Assembly (NCBI GenBank): GCA_914767715.1
Contig: OU612070.1
Location: 4,979,501 to 5,043,500, forward strand
Source: Membranipora membranacea
Taxonomy: Eukaryota > Bryozoa > Gymnolaemata > Cheilostomatida > Membraniporidae
Reading direction: 5' to 3'
Length of the DNA: 64,000 nt
Made by a program: the position numbers and the translations under genes. Shown here in pieces: positions 38,764 to 48,666 of the stretch (its first letter is position 1; every line of letters starts with the position of its first letter). The notes beneath the pieces are model-generated. The model did not search any database and was not told where the DNA came from. It was given only the letters and a program-made list of their open reading frames with translations.

Positions 38764-39012
38764 CAGGGGGGTCTTTCAATTAGAAACAACCGAAATGGCA
38801 ATCTGATCGCTGACTCAGTGAGTGAGCGATACCTGCTAGGGGTCTCACTATTAGATCGCTCAGTCATTGATGGAACTATATACATTTTTAGTGAGCGACT
38901 TGGGAACGGTTTTGTCTAATTGAAAGACCAAGTGAGTGACAATTCTGAGTGATGTGATAGTGATAAATTGCTTTAGTAAAGCATCGCTCTTTCTAATTGA
39001 AAGACCCCCCTG
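38764..39012. mobile_element. Small inverted-repeat element (MITE-like), 249 bp
   Basis: CAGGGGGGTCTTTCAATTAG and three more bases at 38764-38786 are repeated as a perfect 23-bp inverted copy at 38990-39012. The CAGGG terminus resembles hAT-type ends. The flanks do not show a clear 8-bp target duplication (only AGC is shared), so it may be old or of another superfamily. No transposase frame lies inside. Confidence 0.7.
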
Positions 39013-39431
39013 AGCGAGTGCGCTCATTTTGTTTTGTAGTGATCCTATGTAACCCATTGGACTGCAAGCTTGAGACACAGGTAGATTGAGTTATTTTGTA
39101 ATGGGTGTTGGGAGGTGTTGTGTTGATTGGATTGCTGTAACATTAAACTACAACCCATAAGACTGCCATGCAACCATCTCGCCGCATCTTACAACACATT
39201 CAGAATAGCATATTTTTTGACAAATATTGGAATGATTTGCAAATGGTTGCTCAGAAGTTTTGGACTGACTGGCAATTCATGTTGATGATTTTTTGGATCT
39301 ACCCTTATACCAACTGGTTTGTAGGAATCACCACTTCTCTGCCCTTTATCTCTTTGATCCCAGTGACCTGTTCCTAATACAATCACTATCGCTTATGAAG
39401 ATAATGCTACATTACAAAATAAAGTGCAGTT

Positions 39432-40108
39432 CTAAAAGGTGGCAGGGTTAAGCTGCTGTAAGAGACTGGTTGTGCTGGTTTTGCAGTCGGTCTTTCTGAT
39501 ACCGCAGATCAGGCGTGCAGCTCGTCGTTGGACAGATTCTAGTCGTTTGGCTTGAGTTTCTGTGACAGAATCCCAGGCGACAGACGCATATTCTAATACA
39601 GGTCTGACCAACTGCTTGTATGCAGTTTCCTTTACTGGTTGTGATGTTGTCAGTACATTTCTTCTTATAAAGCCCAAGGTGGAGCTGACTTTGTTGGTGA
39701 TATTCTCTATGTGTGTGTTCCAGATGATCTTTGGGTCGAGAGTGACACCAAGGTACTTGACAGTAGAAGCTCTTGGAATTTCGGTATCATGGAGAGACAT
39801 TGATTGAGTGTTAGGATTTTGCTTTCTTGAGAGCGTCATATGCTGACACTTCATTGGATGGAATTCCATGTCTGAGTTTGCTTCCCATATGGCTAGCTGG
39901 TTTAGGTCTTCTTGCAGGCATTAATGGTTATCTACTGTGTTATAAACAACAGTATCGTCTGCGAAGAGGCGTACAACCGACTTGATGTTATCTGGTAAGT
40001 CGTTGATGTAGTAGAGGAACAAAGTTGGACCTATCACAGAGCCCTGAGGCACTCCAGATGTGACATTTGTTACTGATGATTGTGTACAGTGTACATAGTC
40101 TAAAGGTC
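39432..40108 (-). mobile_element. LINE reverse-transcriptase remnant
   Basis: Minus-strand translation gives TSGVPQGSVIGPTLF, YYINDLPDNI, RLFADDTVVY (the FADD catalytic box, about 39966-39955), then after an in-frame stop CLQEDLNQLAIWE, KYLGVTLDP, NTHIENI, RPVLEYASVAWD and QRRAARLICG. This is the standard reverse-transcriptase and connection order of CR1/Jockey-like LINEs. The stop near 39920 and the lack of an upstream endonuclease show a truncated, dead copy. Confidence 0.85.
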
Positions 40109-40223
40109 ACAGGTCCACACCACAACTTAGGCCAGAGTCTCTGGCAACATTACATAAAACTTATGCTGGCCTGAATGGGCACTAAAAACTGGAGATGGGT
40201 GTTGTATGATGTGTGGCAGGTGC

Positions 40224-40247
40224 TGTATGTATGTATGTATGTATGTA
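40224..40247. repeat. (GTAT)n microsatellite
   Basis: About six tandem GTAT units in the spacer upstream of the LINE remnant. Confidence 0.9.
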
Positions 40248-40436
40248 CATGTCTTACAGCACTCAATGCCTCAAGGTACCTATGGAGGCAGCAGCAGAAA
40301 AATATTGCAAGGGGGCGACTAATATTTATATGGTTGATTGACTTACGCCCTCTTGAACATTCATTCAATCATTCATTCATAGAGATCCAAGTTTTTGAGT
40401 AGACCTGAATTGATTAAGGGCTTTATGCAGCAAACA

Positions 40437-40783
40437 CAAGTCCAGTGGTTGAGTACCCCGGTGGTCGAGGCCTCACACCTGAAGCACTCAATAACTAGCT
40501 TGCACAAACTGCACTGATAGTGTTAGTAAGTAAGCTGCTAGACAAATGATTTTTTTTTCATCAGCTTCAATTTTTTGAGAAATGGCAAAGCTTGACTACA
40601 GCCTTTGACAAACGAATGTCATTGGTCAAAGATTTTCTACCGATTCCATTCTCTTTCATTTTCAAATAAATTTTCCAAGTGAGTAATGATCCTAGTTTCT
40701 ATATCCCTTGCACACATAGACATCGATTAGCTCTATTTCTATGATGCAAGTCCAGTGGTCGAGCCTCGACCACTGGACTTGCA
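40437..40783. mobile_element. Inverted-repeat element ending in a 39-bp palindrome
   Basis: TGCAAGTCCAGTGGTCGAG (40745-40763), one spacer base, then its exact reverse complement (40765-40783) form a 39-bp palindrome. The same arm, with one mismatch (CAAGTCCAGTGGTTGAG), occurs at 40437-40453. The outer copies at 40437-40453 and 40765-40781 therefore also form terminal inverted repeats of a 345-bp unit. No coding frame lies inside. A non-autonomous transposon is the likely reading. Confidence 0.6.
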
Positions 40784-40867
40784 CCAACTACAGAAGGCCT
40801 GTGATCCCTTGTATGACATTGACTATAACTACTATTGCTTCATAAGCTCATCATAAAACCAAGCGAT

Positions 40868-40889
40868 ACATATATATATATATATATAT
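40868..40889. repeat. (TA)n microsatellite
   Basis: An uninterrupted TA run of about eleven units. Confidence 0.9.
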
Positions 40890-41129
40890 GCTCTGACATC
40901 AGTCAGTGATTTAATTTCAGAGTGTAAAGAATGTTGGATGGGAAAGCCCAGGGAGAATTTTCTCCCTGGAATGACACATTAACATTTATTTCAATTTACG
41001 ATGAATTCAACGAAGGAACTGCAAGCGAAGTGGCATCATCTCGTATCTCCAGATTGACTGAGGACAAGATTCTGTTGGCATCTGCAAAATTTTACCTCAA
41101 AAACCAGATGACCACCTGAGCTATGGGTG

Positions 41130-41690
41130 AACTATGAGCTAAGATATGTCTTGAACGCCTCAACAGTGGAGAGATCGCGCAGCAGTAGTCTGTTGTAATC
41201 TCTCACAGACTGTGCGAGGGGAAGAAGCTGTTCTTATGGATCTCAGATCGGCATTGTGGCTGTATAAATTTGGTATGGTCTCTCGTAGATCGGCTCATGT
41301 AGTGTAGTCAGGGATGATGAAGCCAGAGGAGTTGTTGACCGCTTTGAAGAGGTAGACAAGTCGTTTAGTCTTTCTCATTTCCTTGAGTGTTCCCAACCCA
41401 GTGAGTTTAGCATGGTAGTAACACTGGACTTCCTAGAGAGGTCATTTGACACAAATCTCACAGCTTGTCTTTGGCACATCTCTAATCTATCCACGTCTGT
41501 CCTGTAATGAGGGTCCCAAGCTTATCTTCTTTTTCTTGGTAATGGTCATGGTGGTGCATTTATCGGTATTGAATCACATGAGCCAAGACTGGCTCCATCT
41601 CTCTAAGCGATCCATGTCATGGAGCCCCTTTTGATATGTAGGGATTATGAAGCGATGGTACTAATGTAGCTGTTCTAATATGGCAAATTT
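41130..41690 (-). mobile_element. Second LINE reverse-transcriptase 3' remnant
   Basis: Minus-strand translation reads MDRLERWSQSWLM, then FNTDKCTTMTITK, CYYHAKLTGLGTL, KEMRKTKRLVYLFKAVNN, and an end resembling 'R-R-----SF--R'. This matches the region after the RT palm in L2/CR1-like LINEs. Several stops break it. It is a different copy, and seems a different subfamily, from the remnant at 39432-40108. Confidence 0.7.
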
Positions 41691-42202
41691 CTGCTTGTTA
41701 TCAGTTCCAATGTATCTAAAACTGAAACATGTGAGCTATCAAACAGTGCCATGGCCAGTCTCAAAAAATACCTCTGGGCCAATCTTACACGGTCCAAATT
41801 AGTTGCAGAGAGGGATTGAGCTTTAGTTAAATGTTGGCAAATTCAAGGGATCTCATCCCAAAAGCCTTCTCTGTGGTGGTCAGTAAAATCAGAATTTTCA
41901 CAAAATATTGCTCACAGAAAACATGAATATTTACTATTATTTTCATCTTGTCACTTTTTTCTCAAAGAGAGCTAAAATGCCTTAAAACTGCCTTTGATTT
42001 TCAAAAATTTTCAGGGAGGCCCCCCCCCCGCCCTACCACATCAAAACTCATAGATACAGCCATGTTTAAGTCTCCTGTGTAGGTTTATTACTATAAGTCT
42101 ATGGTTATCACTAGAAAGGGTAGCATTGAGTAATTTTCATTGTAGAAAAAAGAAAGTAGTGGAAAGTTTCTGGAGTATCAGAAAGTACCAGACTCTAATT
42201 AC

Positions 42203-42292
42203 TATTCAGTGTCACTTTCAGTGTCACTTTCAGTGTCACTTTCAGTGTCACTTTCAGTGTCACTATTCAGTGTCACTTTCAGTGTCACTATT
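42203..42292. repeat. 12-bp tandem repeat array
   Basis: About seven copies of TTTCAGTGTCAC, with two variant ATTCAGTGTCAC units. There are no unique spacers, so this is a minisatellite and not a CRISPR array. Confidence 0.9.
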
Positions 42293-42769
42293 CGTGGAGA
42301 TTTGAGCTGTTATTCCCTTGCTGATGTCGTCACAGAATGATTGTTGTCGTAAGTTCTCCCAGCAATTGCAAATGAAAAGCCTTGTTCTAGGAATGCAAAT
42401 TGTGATAAGTGAGTTCAAAGTAATCCATTGTTCATCAGCTTTTGATACTTTTGATCATTGCTTGAGTTTTCTTAGGGTAAGGGATAACAAGTAGCTTTGA
42501 ACAGAGTTAATTATTTAATGTATGCGAGATTCTTTGATCTTCGCTGAGTTGCCAGACCAGGTAAATCTTATCCATGACTAATTAGCCCTTACCTTTATAA
42601 TTTATGTTTTAGGGTGGAGGATTAGCAGAATGATAGGCAGGTTGACTCTACACTAATCTCCAAATACAATTTGTGAAACTTGAAATTAAACCCCTTGACA
42701 GATTGTGTGCTCTGGAAGCTTGTTTACCATCACCGGAGTATACCTGTGTGTCAGTGAGTTGTTCAAGCG

Positions 42770-45106
42770 ATGGAAAATAGCTACTGGTACTCACGTTCTC
42801 CTGCTAGGTTAGCTAGTTTCTACTTCCGAGTCAAGCTGAAGGTCTTACCACCTGAAGCTGCCACGCGACTGATTATGTGCACAATTGGAATCATAAAAAT
42901 AAACATCTCTGCATATTGTTAGTATGCTATTTAAACATAATTTATTGTACAAAATATGGTTCCGAAAATTTATGGCTAATTTAAGACCTCAAAATTACCA
43001 AATACTCGGATCACAGCGAAAAATCCCGAGGGTTCAAGAGTAGTTGTCTAAGTAATGAGTATTCTGTAGCTTTAAAGAACGAGAAAGTAGGAATTTACTC
43101 TTTCTGTAATGTTCTTGATTGTCTCAATTATAGAACGTGCTGTGAGTGTGGAGACGGAGGAGGATGGAGATTGGGTATATATGAGCAAGATGATCTCAAC
43201 CACTTTGCAGATGATATAGGTATACATATATGGCAGAATATCTTGTTCGTTTTGTGCCATTTATTTCAGAAATCTAGATTCTTATCAAATTTGGCTGAAG
43301 GTTATATGTCAGATAGGTCAGGCGGTCGCTCATGTTGTATCACTTACTGATGCAAGAATATGAAGGTGCACTTGAGCAATAAAGGCTCTACATCTTACTT
43401 TGTAGCATTCCCTATCTGTAGTAACATTTTTAGAAGAGCTGAAATGCCTTCTCTGAGGATTGAAAGGCTAAAGGATAAACCAAAACTTTAACCTATACAA
43501 AATCAGTGTTTTATAAAGCAAACGAGTTCTAGAAAAGATGCTTTTCAGGAGTTGCCTTTTACTGCAAATTCTAGCAGGGAGCAACTCTGAGACTCAGTTG
43601 TTCATCTTAACCAATTGTGAGCATCAATTTCATCATCCCACGATATCATATGCATAAAATTAAATTAAACTAAATAGAATGTGTTACACTGTTGTTCATC
43701 AATTCAGAAAGTTGAAAGTAGTGAGACAAATGTTTTGACTAAAAGCAAAATTAAATATTCATCTTGCATAGTAAGTTTTCAGTATATATATTGTAGATGA
43801 TTGGACATATAGTAAAATGTTCAATGATTACGAAATTTGTTTCTTACAGATAAAGATTTTTACTGGTGATGGTTTTACTGATAGAAGAATAAGTGGTCAT
43901 CTCCATACAAGACTCCCATCAATTCAGACTCATCACTCAAACAAAGGACTGATGTAAGCAAGCTAGCCCTGTAGTTATTTGAAATAAATTTGTAGAAGAC
44001 CATAGCGTTTCATTTTTTTTTATAAAATTACCTCAGAATTCTTAGCGTTGCTTTACTTTTGTTGAGAAAAATAGGGATTTGTCTGTCCACACATGTGGAG
44101 AAAGTAACTTCTAATGAGTGATAACACTATGAGAGAGCCCGTTCATATATAGATAGGACATGTGGTTGGAAGCTCACCTATTGAACGCCAACCTCAGTGC
44201 ATTCCACATTTATCTGACTATGTAATGAATGATGATTCCAGATGCTGTTATAATTATTGTGACCCAATTTTGGCTAGCCCCTAATTTTGGCTAGCCCCTA
44301 ATTTTGGCTAGCCCCTAATTTTGGCTTGCTGAGATTGCGGTCTGTCTATATGAAGTGAAGAGGACAGGTAAATGTCTTGCATTACGCTTTTTAGCTATTT
44401 TTCACTTTTACTCATACAAATATTTTCCTGTTCTAGGATCCCATGAGTAAGATATAACCTGAATTCAAATAGTGCTCAAACTCCTCTCTGGTATTTTTGC
44501 CAGTGGATATGAAGAGACTTTTAATTATGTGGCATTTTTTCTCCTATCTCCACATTATATTAAACCTTCATTGTCATGGTATTTTAGTGACAGTACTTAT
44601 GGCATAACCAACAATTTCCTCAATGACTCTGAGATATCTAACATCAGTGAGGAGATGCTGTAAATCTCCCAAAGCCAGTGTGTGATACTATTTTGTCTAA
44701 AGACGGCACAGGCGATTGAAGTCCTGTTGCTGATTAAGGAAAGCCTGTAGTTGCCTCTACATGCTTGTCGACTATGTAAGTCATATACCATTGTATACGA
44801 AAGTAGAGATATGATGATTGTAGTTAGTGGCGACCTCAAGTAATATAGAACTTCAAAACCTCGATGCTGATGTTCAATTGTCAACAGCAATATAACCATA
44901 GATTTATCAAATTTTGATTATCTACAACAGCAAGGACTGTGACTTTATTGGGACTTTAGTGTGACTTAATCGTATAAATTTTTTTTACAGGCAACTTGGA
45001 AATTTGTGGTGCAGAGTCCGATGGTAGGCTGTGGTTGTATGGCAGAGAAGTCTGGATTCATCTTAGGATTGGGGGAGATCGTAAGGAGGGCATCAATGTG
45101 AAGTGA
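42770..45106 (+). CDS. Small spliced ORF, 79 residues (candidate gene)
   Basis: Three segments join in phase: 42770-42807 (MENSYWYSRSPA, donor AG|GTTAGC), 43134-43219 (acceptor TCAATTATAG, donor G|GTATAC) and 44991-45106 (acceptor TTTTTTTACAG, stop TGA). The predicted protein has CCECGDGGGWRLGIYEQDD, then HFADDIGNLEICGAESDGR and LWLYGREVWIHLRIGGDR. It is soluble-looking, with five cysteines and an acidic centre, and has no signal peptide. No family is recognised. The middle segment is also open in a second frame (RAVSVETEEDGDW), so the model rests on phase agreement and not on homology. A donor-like AAAG|GTACAC just after the stop may mean alternative splicing. Confidence 0.4.
44265..44326. 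repeat. 17-bp tandem repeat
   Basis: About 3.6 copies of CTAATTTTGGCTAGCCC in the second intron of the small spliced ORF. Confidence 0.9.
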
Positions 45107-45629
45107 ATTGCCACAAAGGTACACAAGAATGTTTGGAGGCTTTCATGAGCTAAAGAAAGGGCACTTCTAAAAATAATGTGACTGTAACTGACATCTATCT
45201 GTTAAATCAACAAATTCTCCTACAGCAATATCCAAAGCAGGAAAATCGCGACATTAACCGCCATCCATGTGTTTAATTTGGGCTTAAACTGAGTGGACCA
45301 CATATTATAGTATATCTATATTTATAAAAAGTATATTTCTTGATTCTTTTGCCAGCCTCTCTCACATTTTTTGGAGTTTTCTTCTCTTTGAACCACTTCC
45401 TCAGTGAGTCGACAACTCCAAATTACCTGACATTTTAAAATATATTTTCTTTTAATTTCAGATGAAACAAAAAACTCTTTCCGTGGATTAAACACACAGA
45501 GAACCATCTATGGTATATATTGTCCCATTGAGGAGATTACACACAGCTACTGGTGGTTATGTTCGAAACTACAAAATTTCACCTGACAGATACCCCCAAC
45601 TTTAAAGGAAGCTATAAACCTATTAGTCG

Positions 45630-46353
45630 ATGCCTTCATACTCCCTAGGATATGTAGGTAAATGAATAAGCATAAGCAACAAGTAAGGTCAAATTTTATA
45701 GACGAGATAGTTGAACAGATTGAGTTTTACATTTCAGAATGCCTATACACTAACTGACCTTTTACATTACACATTGAGTAATGCCTCCCATCCTCAATTC
45801 AGTCCAATTCGCTGTGCCAATTGTACTCCCCAACACTGGCCTTTACTGCCAGATGAAGTAGCCCTAACTCGTAGTCATTTTGTGACCTACAAACATATAA
45901 ATTACATCGCAACTATAGTATGATATTAGGATGAATTTTCTAGCTTTAGCTTTCAATGAGCTAGCTACCACTTTTCACATGGATGTTTATGCCAGTTTAT
46001 AAATAACACTCCCTGCCGGTCCATGTGAACAAAATTAACCATTAATTTAAGTTTTAGTTTGTAGATGCATCATCTGTGGAAAAGTCAAATTTTAAGATCA
46101 ATGAGGGTTTATTCTAGTCAATATAATGGTGACTAACGAGGCTCTCACCATCGACTTATCTAAACAAGTATATATATACATCTATATAACAGTTTCATCC
46201 TCTCTTCTAGGTTTCCCTCCGCCGAATTCTGTGATTGCTGAGAATAACTATGATTGTGGACTGATGCTGTCTCATGGTAGATTCCACTTCATCTTGTGCA
46301 TAAGGTCTGAGAAGGCTCCCCAGAGTACATTACATGTGGTCCTCGGAGTCTGA
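45630..46353 (+). CDS. Small spliced ORF, 56 residues (weak candidate)
   Basis: 45630-45657 (MPSYSLGYV, donor TAG|GTAAAT) and 46211-46353 (strong acceptor CTCTCTTCTAG, stop TGA) agree in phase and give GFPPPNSVIAENNYDCG ... GRFHFILCIRSEK. The acceptor is good and the second segment looks protein-like, but the first exon is tiny and nothing is recognised. It might instead be a further exon set of the candidate gene just upstream, or chance. A later acceptor-led open segment at 46749-46932 could belong to the same transcript. Confidence 0.2.
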
Positions 46354-46932
46354 AAGACACAGCTGTCAAAGAGTTTACTTGAGCTTGTTTGAGGATAACC
46401 TTATGCTAGCTTGCACCATTCTTTTAGCTGAGAAGAAAATGAATGTTAGCGATAATTATCATTCTGTGCAAACTGGCTATTTTTTCTTCCTGTGATTATT
46501 TTGCTCCAATATTGTTTCATAAACATAACAGTGAATCAAGTTTTAATCTTGCTCCACAGCAAGGGTACAACACCTCTATTTATTTCCCCATTATGTTATA
46601 TATGAATCATGCTGTCTTGCTAGCTCCAAAGGCCTGCTTCAAAACGTGATACTCACCATAAATAACCACCCAAAATGTAGCCCAAAACCTGTATTTTAAA
46701 TATATATCACTTCTGTCAAATCCTGCGCATTGCTAATTTTTTTACAGGCCTGGAAAGAGCACCAATTGAAATTTCACCCTTCTTTACTGCACATTTCCAC
46801 TGCCAACATGGACACCATCGCAGGCTATAAATGCATTATGCTAAATATTTTAGATCATTTTAATTTTCGAATTTCAGTTCCTTACACATTTGAGAATATT
46901 TCTATAGTATTATACAGCTCACCAATGCAATA

Positions 46933-48666
46933 ATACATCTTTCCTATCTTGTTTTTGATCAAATTTATAATTTATTTTTCTTCGAGCAGTGGTCCAACAG
47001 GCCCATCATTGGTCAAATAGGGGTGTTGTACCAAGTTACAGGTGTATGTTTACTTAGAAATTATCCCTATACTACATGTATCTGATATACGTTACCTATC
47101 TGACACTTTCTGAACTTTTGTATTCATTCAGGCTAGTAAATCTTAATTATTGTGTTGCCTTGTTGTCAAATCTTATAATAAAGTCAGAGAATTCTGATTA
47201 GTTGGTGGGTGTTCACTTCTCTATAGAATTATTGCCCCCCTACCTGGTATTTGATCACCAGTGTTTCGAGGGCACAATCAAGTTAAAGTTGTCCTCCCCT
47301 TGATCTTCAGAAAAAATAGTGAAAACATGGCCGTGCCAGAACACAGAAAATTCTTATCCAAATCACTTTTTAATACTGCTTTGGAGGTGGTATCATAAAA
47401 AGGCGGGGGAGGCACGCACATATGAATAGATCTGTTTTCAGCAGGTCGAAGATGAGCGCCAGGTTGATTGATTCAAAGACAAAATGTAGCAGAAATGAGC
47501 GACGTTAGAATTTGACCTCGGAAATTCAAGAACTCTGTTTATCATTAAAAAGCATATTCCTATCATCTGGCTAAAAGGGTTCATGGTCACACATTCTGGT
47601 GAGGACCACTGTTCAGTTTGTTATTTGCGAATCTGGACCAGTCTGAAGCCTTCATTTTATCCCGCAAGTAATCCATGAGATCAATGCAACGAACCAAAGA
47701 ACAGCGATGACCAAACAAAATCGCATTTGACAGAGGCGTAATTAAAAAACAGATCAGATCACAAATAATGGTCAATATGATCATTAGAATGTATTATACA
47801 GACTCATAAACCAGTAGAACGTACAGCCTTTGACGGGGTGAAATAATAATGATTGAAATGGTGATGGTAAAAAGTAACACTGGCAGCTTCGGGAGCAAAA
47901 TCTACTATGAATTCCGTCTACAATGCAGTTACATATAACACACTTGACATGAAAATAGCTGCCAAAATTGGCTGCTGGCAAAATGCTCATTTTGTGATAA
48001 TGAATAGTTTTATAGCGACATGAAACTACACTGGATGATTTTATAATATAGGTGTTCTAGCATTACCAATATTATGTTTACCATACCATTTCAAACTGAA
48101 GATAAAAAAAAAAGAATTTACAAACCGATAATATGTTTTGAAAGTTGTTTGGACAATTTACCAACACAGAAATGTAAGTGTCTTGCAACAATAATAAAAA
48201 AATCAAGAGCCTGTAGGGTAAATTGCCATATTATAACAGAGTGTTGATTCCAGAAAGAAGAGTACAATTAATTTTCACAATATCTATCCATGTCAATTAG
48301 GTGAAGAGAGATAAAATCAAAAAATCAAAAGTTTCTGCTTGTGAACTTCTACACCACACTCTAGTGCCCATTATTGACAGACAAAATACGGTCAGAAGAG
48401 TATCATACTACATGGTTAAAACAGCAGAATGCATTGGTATCAAAAGAACAGGAAGAGAAAAAAAACTATTCACATCATAACTGTAGTTCCACCTTATTGT
48501 CGCCTTGACAAAGTTTACTCATGTACAAAATATGGTGGTGACTTTCTCTCCTAAGATTCACATTACATGATGATAACGAGTCGTAGATATTGACAGATAG
48601 GCACATTTGTATAGACTATATTATCATAGTGGCCCCGTCTGTCTGTCGCAGTACTACTTGTTGTTG
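46933..48666. other. Non-coding stretch, 3' flank of the PPM1 gene
   Basis: No exon or domain was seen. It contains the 3' side of the minus-strand phosphatase gene. Short frames here have no recognisable content. Confidence 0.5.

Noticed and set aside
39168-39386. Overlapping 65-69 codon frames on both strands between the inverted-repeat element and the LINE
   Set aside because: No motif, no splice sites, and both strands are open by chance.
42203-42292. CRISPR-like direct repeats
   Set aside because: Units are head-to-tail 12-mers with no spacers, in an animal genome; a minisatellite.
44265-44326. Direct repeats that might be a CRISPR array or operator cluster
   Set aside because: 17-bp units are contiguous without spacers; a simple tandem repeat.
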